DNA of 27,582 bases from the NCBI GenBank assembly GCA_041649275.1, contig JBAZNL010000020.1:1-27582 (forward strand), written 5' to 3'. The notes below the pieces were generated by a model that saw only the letters and a program-made list of their open reading frames with translations, did no database searches and was not told the origin of the DNA. The number at the start of each line of letters is the position of its first letter. The first letter of the stretch is position 1. The DNA comes from Candidatus Izemoplasmatales bacterium. GTDB lineage: Bacteria; Bacillota_I; Bacilli_A; Izemoplasmatales; Hujiaoplasmataceae. The position numbers and the translations under genes were made by a program. This document shows positions 14,151-20,704 of this stretch, in pieces.

Positions 14151-14642
14151 TCAGTTTCCCCCGGCAGCTGCGAGAAGCGTCCGCGCCCAGTCGAAGGCGC
14201 CGTCGGTCTCGCCCTTGCGGAGGACGGTGCCCTGGTCGCCGATGACGAAGAACGCCTGCGCCGGCGCGATGAGGACCGCGCCGCGCTTTTGAAGCGCCTT
14301 CTCGATCCTGTCGGCCGCGAATCCGAAGGTGTTCACGACGCCGCGGAAGAACCCGGACCTGATCTCGGCCGGGTCGAGGCGCGTGTCGAACGCCGCCGAA
14401 CGCCTGCCGGAAAGCGGGAGGGCGGGATTCTTCAGGGTCTTCATCGTCGTCGGGGTAGCCTGGAAGGCGCGCGTCGGCGAACCGACGAGCACGAGGTCGG
14501 CGGCGGCGACGTCGTCGGCCGCGACGTCGCCCGCATGGACGAGGCGGCATTCCGCCTTCGCCGCCGCGAAGCCGTCGGCGATCGCCTCGGCGATCTTCTG
14601 GGTGTTCCCGAAGACGGTATCGTAGATGATCAGGATCTTCAT
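14151..14642 (-). CDS. Flavodoxin-like protein
   Basis: The 163-residue protein has a flavodoxin fold. The N-terminal MKILIIYDTVFGNTQKIAEA contains the FMN-phosphate loop (T9-V-F-G-N-T), followed by LVLVGSPTRAF at the second flavin loop around residues 51-60, and AFFVIGDQGTVLRKGE near the third. It probably carries electrons or acts as a small flavin reductase. It starts at ATG 14640-14642, 16 nt after the aldehyde dehydrogenase stop, with GGGAGG upstream, so the two form an operon. The central part (SGFFRGVVNTFGFAADRIEKALQ) is like the flavodoxin-domain proteins related to menaquinone-dependent protoporphyrinogen oxidase; the exact subgroup is uncertain. Confidence 0.88.
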   Translation of the reverse strand: MKILIIYDTVFGNTQKIAEAIADGFAAAKAECRLVHAGDVAADDVAAADLVLVGSPTRAFQATPTTMKTLKNPALPLSGRRSAAFDTRLDPAEIRSGFFRGVVNTFGFAADRIEKALQKRGAVLIAPAQAFFVIGDQGTVLRKGETDGAFDWARTLLAAAGGN

Positions 14643-14658
14643 CGTCGGTTGCCTCCCG

Positions 14659-16023
14659 TCACTTGAGCATCGCCCGGGTGACGACGCCCTTGCGTTTCGT
14701 ATAGGGATGGTAGCGGACGTCGAGGTCGACCCAGTTGTGGCGCTTCAGGATCGGCTTGGCGTGGGTGAACGTCTCGTACGAATGGATCCCGTGGTAGGCG
14801 CCCATGCCGGAGGCGCCGACGCCGCCGAAGCCGAGTTCGCCGCTGGCGACGTGCATCAGCGTGTCGTTGACGGTTGCGCCGCCGAAACTGAGTTCCTCGA
14901 GGTAGCGCCGTTCGCGGCTCCGGTCCTTGGTGAAGAGGTAGAACGCGAGCGGCCGGTCGCGCTTCCGGATGAAGGCGATCGCCTGCTCGTCGGTCTCGTA
15001 GTCGATCAACGGCAGGATCGGGCCGAAGATCTCCTCCTGCATCACGGGATCGGCCCCGGTCACGCCGTCGAGCACCGTCGGCGCGATCCTGGTCTCGCTC
15101 CAGGAGCCGCCGATCACCTGGTCCATCCCCTGCATCAGGCCGCGGAGGCGCTGGTGGTGCTTCGCGTTCACGATCTTCGGATACTCGGAGTTCGTGAGCG
15201 GATCGTCACCGAAGAACTCCTGGAGGGCGGCGCGGTAGTAGGCGAGGAAGGCCGGCTTCTCCTTCTCCCGGATCAGGAGGTAGTCGGGGGCGACGCAGGT
15301 CTGGCCGGCGTTCACCGTCTTCCCGAAGGCGATCCGGCGGGCGGCGAGCTTCAGGTCCGCGTCCGGCGCGAGCACGCATGGACTCTTCCCGCCGAGTTCG
15401 AGCGAGACCGGAGTGAGATGCGCCGCGGCGGCCGTCATCACCGTCTTCCCGACGGCCTGGCTGCCGGTGAAGAAGATGTAGTCGAACTTCTCTTCGAGCA
15501 GCCGTGAATTCTCCTCGCGGCCGCCGAGGACGGTCGTCACGTGCTCCGGGGAGAACGCCTCGGCGATCACCGCCGCGATCGCCTTCGCCGTCTCGGGGGC
15601 ATAGGAGCCGGGCTTGACGACGGCGCAGTTTCCGCCGGCGACCGCGCCGACGAGCGGGTCGACGGCGAGTTGGAAGGGATAGTTCCACGGCGACATGACG
15701 AGCACCACGCCGAAAGGTTCGCGGACGATCCGCGAGCTCGCCGAGAACAGCGGAAGCGGCGTCGGGACGCGCTTCGGCCGACTCCAGCGACGCAGGTGCC
15801 GGAGGGTATGCGTGATCTCGGCGAGGACGATCCCGATCTCGGTGAGGTAGGCCTCGTGGGGATGTTTCCCGAGATCGGCCGCAAGCGCCGCCTCGATCGC
15901 CGGTTCGTGTTTCCTGATTGCGGCGTAGAGCCGCCTGAGGGCGTCGATGCGGAACGAAAGCGGGCGGGTGGCGCCGGTTTCGAAATGGGCGCGCTGGGCG
16001 GCGACGATGTCTCTGATCTCCAT
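14659..16023 (-). CDS. NAD(P)-dependent aldehyde dehydrogenase (class 3-like)
   Basis: The 454-residue protein oxidises aldehydes to acids. Landmarks are VMSPWNYPFQL (Rossmann entry), FFTGSQAVGK (cofactor loop), SLELGGKSPCV with the general-base Glu, NAGQTCVAPDY with the catalytic Cys, QEEIFGPILPL, and the C-terminal oligomer strand region ending in GVVTRAML. The short N-terminus and length near 455 match the class 3 / YwdH / CoNB-type enzymes acting on medium or long aldehydes. The start ATG 16021-16023 has GGAGG upstream; in-frame codons further upstream lie across the promoter. It is the first gene of an operon with the flavodoxin and is divergent from the epimerase-like gene. Confidence 0.94.
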   Translation of the reverse strand: MEIRDIVAAQRAHFETGATRPLSFRIDALRRLYAAIRKHEPAIEAALAADLGKHPHEAYLTEIGIVLAEITHTLRHLRRWSRPKRVPTPLPLFSASSRIVREPFGVVLVMSPWNYPFQLAVDPLVGAVAGGNCAVVKPGSYAPETAKAIAAVIAEAFSPEHVTTVLGGREENSRLLEEKFDYIFFTGSQAVGKTVMTAAAAHLTPVSLELGGKSPCVLAPDADLKLAARRIAFGKTVNAGQTCVAPDYLLIREKEKPAFLAYYRAALQEFFGDDPLTNSEYPKIVNAKHHQRLRGLMQGMDQVIGGSWSETRIAPTVLDGVTGADPVMQEEIFGPILPLIDYETDEQAIAFIRKRDRPLAFYLFTKDRSRERRYLEELSFGGATVNDTLMHVASGELGFGGVGASGMGAYHGIHSYETFTHAKPILKRHNWVDLDVRYHPYTKRKGVVTRAMLK

Positions 16024-16057
16024 AGGGATCCTCCGTGGCGATGACTGGTCAAATCCC

Positions 16058-16086
16058 ATTATAACATATCGTCGGAATTTTGATAT
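16058..16086 (-). promoter_or_regulatory. Promoter of aldehyde dehydrogenase-flavodoxin
   Basis: On the minus strand the -10 is TATAAT (16058-16063) with TGT before it (extended -10). The hexamer 17 bp upstream (ATATCA, 16081-16086) is a weak -35 and overlaps the -10 of the divergent promoter. Confidence 0.65.
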
Positions 16087-16089
16087 AAT
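16061..16089 (+). promoter_or_regulatory. Promoter of the epimerase-like gene
   Basis: TATAAT (16084-16089) with TGA before it (extended -10). The hexamer at 17 bp (ATAACA, 16061-16066) is a weak -35 and overlaps the -10 of the aldehyde dehydrogenase promoter. Confidence 0.68.
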
Positions 16090-16119
16090 GGTGCTATGCA
16101 TGACGCGCGGAGGGTCCGG

Positions 16120-17064
16120 ATGGTCGTGATTACGGGTGCCACGGGGCACATCGGTAACAATCTTGCAAGACTGTTCGTCGAACATGGAGAGCCCGTCCGG
16201 CTGCTGCTTCGGCGCGACGGCGCGGCGCTATCCGATCTGGCCGTCGAGAAGGTCTACGGCGACGTCTTCGATGCCGACTTTCTCGCCGCGCACGTCCGGG
16301 ACGGCGACGTTCTCGTCCATCTCGCCGCCCTCATCGATCTCTCCAACCGCCACGGCGGAGACACCGTCCGGATCAACTACGACGGGACCCGCACGATCGC
16401 CGACTTCTGCGTCGCCCGCGGGGTACGGCTCGTTTTCGTCTCCTCCGTGGACGCGATCGCCAAGCCGGAACCGCCGCGTCCGATCCGCGAACCGGACCGC
16501 TTCGACCCCGATTCTTTCCATAACGCCTATGCGCGCTCGAAGGCGCTTGCGACCGCCTACGTCCACCGCCTGCTTTCGACCGGAGCCCTCCAGGGCTGCA
16601 TCCTCTACCCGTCGGCCGTCATCGGGATCCACGACTACAAGCCTTCGGCCGCGGGTCGCGAGATCGCGCGCACCTTCGCGATGCGGTTCGCCTTCTGCAT
16701 CCGGGGCGGCTACAACTTCATCGACGTCCGCGACGTCGCGGCGGCGATCCGCCGTGCGGCCGTCGAACGCTATTCCGGCTCCTGCATCCTCGCCGCCCAC
16801 AACGTCACCGTCCGCCAGCTCTACGAGGCGCTCTTCGCCGCGGAGGGACGGAAGGTCCCGGTGCTCCGCGTCCCGGTCGCGCTCGCCCGCCTCGGCGGTC
16901 TCTTCATGAAGGGTTTCTCGAACGTCATGATCGACGCCCTCGAGGAGAACTACGACTACGACAACGCCCGCATGCGGCGCGATCTCGTGCCCGACCCGAT
17001 CCCCTTTTCCGTCACCGTCCGCGACACGGTCGCGTGGTTCCGAACCCATCCCCTTCCCCGATAA
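16120..17064 (+). CDS. NAD-dependent epimerase/dehydratase family protein (extended SDR)
   Basis: The 314-residue protein has a Rossmann N-terminus MVVITGATGHIGNNLARLF with the TGxxGxxG cofactor loop, followed by HLAALIDLS, VSSVDAIAKP, and the catalytic pair in NAYARSKALA (Tyr and Lys of YxxxK). GYNFIDVRDVAAAI is the usual C-terminal substrate-domain landmark. It acts on a nucleotide sugar, dihydroflavonol-like or other keto substrate; which one cannot be read. The start at 16120 has GGAGGG 5 nt upstream, while the in-frame ATG at 16096 is only 7 nt after the -10. It is monocistronic and shares a terminator with the convergent kinase gene. Confidence 0.9.
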   Translation: MVVITGATGHIGNNLARLFVEHGEPVRLLLRRDGAALSDLAVEKVYGDVFDADFLAAHVRDGDVLVHLAALIDLSNRHGGDTVRINYDGTRTIADFCVARGVRLVFVSSVDAIAKPEPPRPIREPDRFDPDSFHNAYARSKALATAYVHRLLSTGALQGCILYPSAVIGIHDYKPSAAGREIARTFAMRFAFCIRGGYNFIDVRDVAAAIRRAAVERYSGSCILAAHNVTVRQLYEALFAAEGRKVPVLRVPVALARLGGLFMKGFSNVMIDALEENYDYDNARMRRDLVPDPIPFSVTVRDTVAWFRTHPLPR

Positions 17065-17102
17065 GAACAAAGCGTCGACCGTGCGGTCGACGCTTTGCTT
17101 AT
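17061..17102. terminator. Shared hairpin between convergent genes, containing both stop codons
   Basis: A 13-bp perfect stem (17068-17080 and 17085-17097) with a GTGC loop is extended by ATAAG/CTTAT (17061-17065, 17098-17102). The TAA stops of the epimerase gene (17062-17064) and the kinase gene (17099-17101) lie in the outer arms. The T runs are weak on both sides. Confidence 0.72.
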
Positions 17103-17725
17103 CTGGTCATCAGCTTCTGGCTTTCGTACTTCGCTTCGATCTTGGCGACGATCTCCTTGAACTCGACGGGATTGTTCATGTCGTTTACCGGCAGCCAGAG
17201 GATCTTCTGTTCGGGGACGCGGTAGTTCCGGAAGATGCGGCGGAGGACGTCGTAGTAGTTGGCGTAGTGGTAGTTCAGGTAGTCCTCCTGGTTCTTCTCG
17301 ATCTCGCGGCCGCGCTTGCGGACGTTCTCGAAGAGCTGCGGGATCGGCCGGACGAGGACGATGTGGACGTCGACGTCGGGAAGGCGCTTCAGATGCTCGT
17401 CGGCGATCGCGTAGGTGAGCGCGACCTCCATCGCCGTCATCGTCCCGTCGAGGCGGAGCAGTTCGGTGAAGACGAGGTTGGAGAACAGCGTCGAGTCGCA
17501 GACGACGTTCTCCTGCCCCTTCGTCTTCCACATGAGCAGGAAGAGGGCGCTGTAGAAGGCGTTCTGCGAAAGCATCGCGAACGTCTCCTTGTCCTGGTAG
17601 AAATAGGGGAGATACTCGTTCTTCTCGACCGGCTCCATGACCAGCGTGCAGTTGTAGTACTGGGATAGCTTGCGGGACAGAAGCGACTTGCCCGAACCGA
17701 TCGGTCCGATGATTCCGATTCTCAT
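17099..17725 (-). CDS. Deoxynucleoside kinase
   Basis: The 208-residue protein phosphorylates deoxynucleosides with ATP for nucleotide salvage. The P-loop GPIGSGKS (residues 7-14) is followed by MEPVEKNEYLPYFYQDKETFA, where the substrate Glu and Trp/Tyr region lies, then QNAFYSALFLLMWKT, and the lid VRKRGREIEKNQEDYLNYHY. The usual D/E-R-S motif reads CDSTLF here. Length and order match the bacterial dGK/dAK-like family. The start ATG 17723-17725 has GAGGT 6 nt upstream. It has its own near-consensus promoter and is monocistronic. Which deoxynucleoside is preferred is not visible. Confidence 0.92.
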   Translation of the reverse strand: MRIGIIGPIGSGKSLLSRKLSQYYNCTLVMEPVEKNEYLPYFYQDKETFAMLSQNAFYSALFLLMWKTKGQENVVCDSTLFSNLVFTELLRLDGTMTAMEVALTYAIADEHLKRLPDVDVHIVLVRPIPQLFENVRKRGREIEKNQEDYLNYHYANYYDVLRRIFRNYRVPEQKILWLPVNDMNNPVEFKEIVAKIEAKYESQKLMTR

Positions 17726-17781
17726 GGATGTACCTCGCCTGTGGGATTTTTGGATGTCCGCCGTCGTCCGGCGACAGACCT

Positions 17782-17810
17782 ATTATAATTCAGGATCCGG
17801 GAAAGGTCAA
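17782..17810 (-). promoter_or_regulatory. Promoter of the deoxynucleoside kinase gene
   Basis: On the minus strand: TTGACC (17805-17810), a 17-bp spacer, and TATAAT (17782-17787). It lies between the groEL terminator and the kinase ATG. Confidence 0.85.
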
Positions 17811-17831
17811 AGCAATTCCGGGCTTTCGGAC

Positions 17832-17860
17832 ACAAAAAAAGCAAGGACTTTCGTCCTTGC
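17832..17860 (-). terminator. Terminator after groEL
   Basis: GCAAGGAC-GAAA-GTCCTTGC on the minus strand (17841-17860) is followed by TTTTTTTGTG, 12 nt after the groEL stop. Confidence 0.95.
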
Positions 17861-17871
17861 CTGGGGGATTC

Positions 17872-19488
17872 TCAATACATGTCGGGCGACGGCATCGCCG
17901 GCGCGGGCTTCTCTTCCTTCAGGATCGCGACGCCCGCCTCGGTGGTGATGAAGAGGGCGGAGATCGAGGCGGCGTTCAGGACGGCGCTGCGCGTGACCTT
18001 GGTCGGGTCGACGATGCCGGCCTTGAACATGTCGACCCACTCGCCGGTGAGGGCGTTGAAGCCATAGTTCGGTTTCGCGGCCTTCTGCTTCTCGACGATC
18101 TCGACGGCGTCGTAGCCGGCATTCTCGGCGATCTGCGCGACTGGGGCGGTGAGCGATTCGAGGACCACGTTGATGCCCTTCTGGACGTCGTTCTCGGGCG
18201 ATTTCAGGACTTTCTTGAGTTCGTTGTGAATCTCGACGAGGACCGCGCCGCCGCCCACGACGATGCCTTCGGCGACCGCCGCCTTGGTGGCGTTCAGGGC
18301 GTCCTCGATCTTCAGCTTCTTCTCCTTGAGCTCGGTCTCGGTGGTGGCGCCGACCTTGACGACGGCGACGCCGTTCGAAAGCTTGGCGAGCCGTTCGGCG
18401 AACTTCTTCCTGTCGTACTCGGAGGTCGAGAGCTCCATCTGCTTCTTGATCTGCTGGACGCGGACGGCGATCTGTTCCCTGTTTCCGACACCGTCGATCA
18501 GGGTCGTGGCGTCCTTCGTGACGACGATCTTCTTCGCCATTCCGAGGGCTTCGACGGTGACGTCCTTGATCTCCATCCCGAGGTCCTTGGCGACGAAGGT
18601 CGCGCCCGTCATCATCGCGATGTCGGCGAGGATCTCCTTCTGGTTGTCGCCGAAGCCGGGAGCCTTGGTGGCGACGACGTTGAAGGTGCCGCGCAGCTTG
18701 TTCACGATGAGCGTGCTGAGGACTTCGTTCTCGATGTCGTCGGCGACGATGAGGAGCGGCTTCGACATCTGCACGACCTGCTCGAGGAGCGGCAGGACGT
18801 CCTTCACGGTGGTGATCTTCTGGTCGGTGACGAGGATGTTGGCGTTCTCGAGGACGACTTCCATCTTCTCGCGGTCGGTGACCATGTAGGGCGACATGTA
18901 GCCCTTGTCGTACTGCATGCCCTCGACGACCTCGAGGTAGGTCTCGACGCCCTTCGAGTCGTCGACGGAGATGACGCCGTCCTTCCCGACCTTGGCCATC
19001 GCTTCTGCGATGATCTTCCCGATCTCGTCGCTGCCCGAACTGACGGTCGCGACCGAGGCGATATCCTCGTTCGAGGCGATCTGATGGGAACGGGAAAGCA
19101 GGCGGGCGGAGATCTCCTTCGCGGCGTGCTCGATGCCCTCGCGCATCCGGACCGGGTTGGCGCCGCGCTCGACGGCGGCGATGCCGCGATGGATCATCGC
19201 CTGGGTGAGCAGGGTTGCGGTCGTGGTGCCGTCGCCGGCGACGTCGTTGGTCTTGTTCGCGGCCTCGTAGACGAGTTTCGCGCCCATGTTCTCGAACGCG
19301 TCCTTGAGTTCGATCTCGCGGGCGATCGTGACGCCGTCGTTGACGATCTGCGGCGAGCCATAGCCCTTGTCGAGGACGACGTTGCGGCCTTTCGGGCCGA
19401 GCGTGATGCGGACGGCGTCGGCGAGCGTGTCGACGCCTCTCAGCATCGCGTCGCGGACGTCCTTGGAATAGCGGATTTCCTTCGGCAT
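17872..19488 (-). CDS. groEL: Chaperonin GroEL (60 kDa, Hsp60)
   Basis: The 538-residue ATP-dependent chaperonin folds proteins in a double ring with GroES. Landmarks are TLGPKGRNVVLDK and NDGVTIAREI, the ATP-site motif NDVAGDGTTTATLL, the apical and intermediate segments VVEGMQYDKGYMSPYM and KAPGFGDNQKEIL, and GIVVGGGAVL. The C-terminus ends in EEKPAPAMPSPDMY and lacks the Gly-Gly-Met repeat tail common in many GroELs. The start ATG follows GGAGGAAGG; groES ends 14 nt upstream. It is the second gene of groES-groEL, controlled by CIRCE. The single copy here does not exclude a paralogue elsewhere. Confidence 0.98.
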   Translation of the reverse strand: MPKEIRYSKDVRDAMLRGVDTLADAVRITLGPKGRNVVLDKGYGSPQIVNDGVTIAREIELKDAFENMGAKLVYEAANKTNDVAGDGTTTATLLTQAMIHRGIAAVERGANPVRMREGIEHAAKEISARLLSRSHQIASNEDIASVATVSSGSDEIGKIIAEAMAKVGKDGVISVDDSKGVETYLEVVEGMQYDKGYMSPYMVTDREKMEVVLENANILVTDQKITTVKDVLPLLEQVVQMSKPLLIVADDIENEVLSTLIVNKLRGTFNVVATKAPGFGDNQKEILADIAMMTGATFVAKDLGMEIKDVTVEALGMAKKIVVTKDATTLIDGVGNREQIAVRVQQIKKQMELSTSEYDRKKFAERLAKLSNGVAVVKVGATTETELKEKKLKIEDALNATKAAVAEGIVVGGGAVLVEIHNELKKVLKSPENDVQKGINVVLESLTAPVAQIAENAGYDAVEIVEKQKAAKPNYGFNALTGEWVDMFKAGIVDPTKVTRSAVLNAASISALFITTEAGVAILKEEKPAPAMPSPDMY

Positions 19489-19502
19489 GGTTCCTTCCTC
19501 CC

Positions 19503-19784
19503 TTACTCGACGATGGCGAGGATGTCCTTCTCGGCGATGAGCAGGTACTCCTCTTCCTCGATCTTGACCTCGGTGGTCGAATACTTCTTGAACACCGCGC
19601 GCTCGCCGGCCTTCACGGTCGGGGGCACGAGCTTCCCGTCGACGACGGCGCCCGGTCCGACGGCGACGATCGTCGCGTAGCTCGGGGCTTCCTTCGCCTC
19701 GGCGGACAGGATGATGCCGCTCGCGGTCTTCTTCTCGTTCTTTTCCTTCTTCAGAACGACGTTGTCATGCAGTGGTCTCAACAT
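19503..19784 (-). CDS. groES: Co-chaperonin GroES (10 kDa)
   Basis: The 93-residue protein forms the heptameric lid of the GroEL chamber. Family landmarks are the opening RPLHDNVVLKK, the mobile loop EKKTASGIILSAEAKEAPS that binds GroEL (residues 18-36), IVAVGPGAVVDGK, and the end YLLIAEKDILAIVE. The start ATG 19782-19784 has AAGGA 5 nt upstream. It is the first gene of the heat-shock operon, about 30 bp downstream of the CIRCE element. Confidence 0.97.
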   Translation of the reverse strand: MLRPLHDNVVLKKEKNEKKTASGIILSAEAKEAPSYATIVAVGPGAVVDGKLVPPTVKAGERAVFKKYSTTEVKIEEEEYLLIAEKDILAIVE

Positions 19785-19812
19785 GGATTTCCTTACTCCT
19801 TCTGAATAGTAG

Positions 19813-19839
19813 TTGGCACTCTCTTATCTAAAGTGCTAA
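19813..19839. promoter_or_regulatory. CIRCE operator (HrcA box) of groESL
   Basis: On the minus strand TTAGCACTT-N9-GAGTGCCAA, against the consensus TTAGCACTC-N9-GAGTGCTAA: one mismatch in each arm, correct 9-bp spacing. It lies between the -10 (19844-19849) and the groES ATG, so HrcA would repress groESL outside heat stress. hrcA itself is not in the window. Confidence 0.93.
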
Positions 19840-19843
19840 CATC

Positions 19844-19871
19844 ATTATATCACTTTTTTCAGTGCGGTCAA
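19844..19871 (-). promoter_or_regulatory. Promoter of groES-groEL
   Basis: On the minus strand: TTGACC (19866-19871), a 16-bp spacer, and TATAAT (19844-19849) preceded by TGA. CIRCE begins 4 bp downstream. Confidence 0.85.
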
Positions 19872-19880
19872 GAACCGCAC
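19862..19880. repeat. Inverted repeat covering the groES -35
   Basis: GTGCGGT-CAAGA-ACCGCAC, a perfect 7-bp inverted repeat, contains the whole -35 hexamer. There is no T run, so it is not a terminator. It could be an operator, or chance. Confidence 0.5.
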
Positions 19881-19934
19881 GCTGCGATTTCACAGAAATT
19901 TCACTTTCCGCCGCGTTTGTCTCCTTCTTCATGG

Positions 19935-19954
19935 AAAAGCCCCCTAAGGGGGCT
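19935..19954 (-). terminator. Terminator after the endonuclease/phosphatase gene
   Basis: AGCCCCC / GGGGGCT stem (19938-19944 and 19948-19954) followed by TTTTCC on the minus strand, 9 nt after the stop. Confidence 0.85.
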
Positions 19955-19963
19955 CAAGAGCCA

Positions 19964-20704
19964 TCAGCGCAGGCGCACCGCCACCAGGATCGGGTCGTGA
20001 TCGGAGAGGAAGCGCCCTTCCGGCCGTTCCTGTGGAACGGTCGCGGACGTGAAGGACAGGTTTCTCCCGTAGACGTAGTCGATCGCCGCCGCAACATGCC
20101 CGAAGGCGTGAAAGGTGGTTGGCGACGCCGAAAGCGGGATCGCGGGGCGGAAGCCGGCGGAGTCGAAGAGGGCATGGAGCGGTTCGTCGGGTCCGGCGTT
20201 GAAATCGCCTGCGACGACGGTCGGCAGGACCCGCTTCGGATCGGTCGCGTCGAGGAGCCCGAGGAGGATCTCCGCCTGGCGGCGCCGCACCGCGACGTCG
20301 CCGTAGTCGAAATGGGTGGAAACGACCCGGATGACCTTTCCTTGCGGCGTTTCGAAGACAGCTTCGACCGCGATCCGCGGAAAGAAACTGCCGGGGAGGG
20401 TCGAGGGAATCCCGGGGGTGTCGGACAGCCAGCGGGTCGTATCGCGCACCAGCTTCGTTTTCCTCGGGTCATAGAGGATCGGCGTCCCCTCGCCCCGGCC
20501 GGTGTCGCGGGGGGAACCGACCGCGCGGTAGAAGGGCGTGACGTCGAGCAGGTCCCGCGTCATCGCCGGATCGAGTTCCTGCGTGCAGAGGATCGGCACG
20601 CGGATCCTTCCGAGATATTCCTTCAGAAGCGGGAGACGCTTCTCCCAGGCGTTCTTTCCGTCGCTTTCGAGGGCGATCCGGAGATTGAAGGTCATGATCC
20701 TCAT
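19964..20704 (-). CDS. Endonuclease/exonuclease/phosphatase family protein
   Basis: The 246-residue protein has the EEP fold of metal-dependent phosphodiesterases. Visible are TFN near residue 5, CTQE with the metal-binding E43, VSTHFDYG with the catalytic His, VAGDFNAGPD with Asp and Asn, and LSDHDPI with the terminal Asp-His pair. All catalytic positions seem intact. The substrate is unknown; family members act on DNA, RNA, lipids or nucleotides. The start ATG 20702-20704 overlaps the stop of the MutM-like gene (ATGA), with AGGAGG 7 nt upstream inside that gene, so the two are translationally coupled. A DNA-repair role is possible from this pairing but not shown. Confidence 0.9.
   Translation of the reverse strand: MRIMTFNLRIALESDGKNAWEKRLPLLKEYLGRIRVPILCTQELDPAMTRDLLDVTPFYRAVGSPRDTGRGEGTPILYDPRKTKLVRDTTRWLSDTPGIPSTLPGSFFPRIAVEAVFETPQGKVIRVVSTHFDYGDVAVRRRQAEILLGLLDATDPKRVLPTVVAGDFNAGPDEPLHALFDSAGFRPAIPLSASPTTFHAFGHVAAAIDYVYGRNLSFTSATVPQERPEGRFLSDHDPILVAVRLR

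Noticed and set aside
16096..16119. Earlier in-frame ATG for the epimerase-like gene
   Set aside because: It is only 7 nt after the -10, so at or before the transcript start, and lacks a ribosome site; 16120 follows GGAGGG and begins the Rossmann strand directly.
19862..19880. CtsR operator or terminator at the groES promoter
   Set aside because: There is only one GGTCAA-type heptad, not the tandem repeat that CtsR binds, and there is no T run after the hairpin in either direction.
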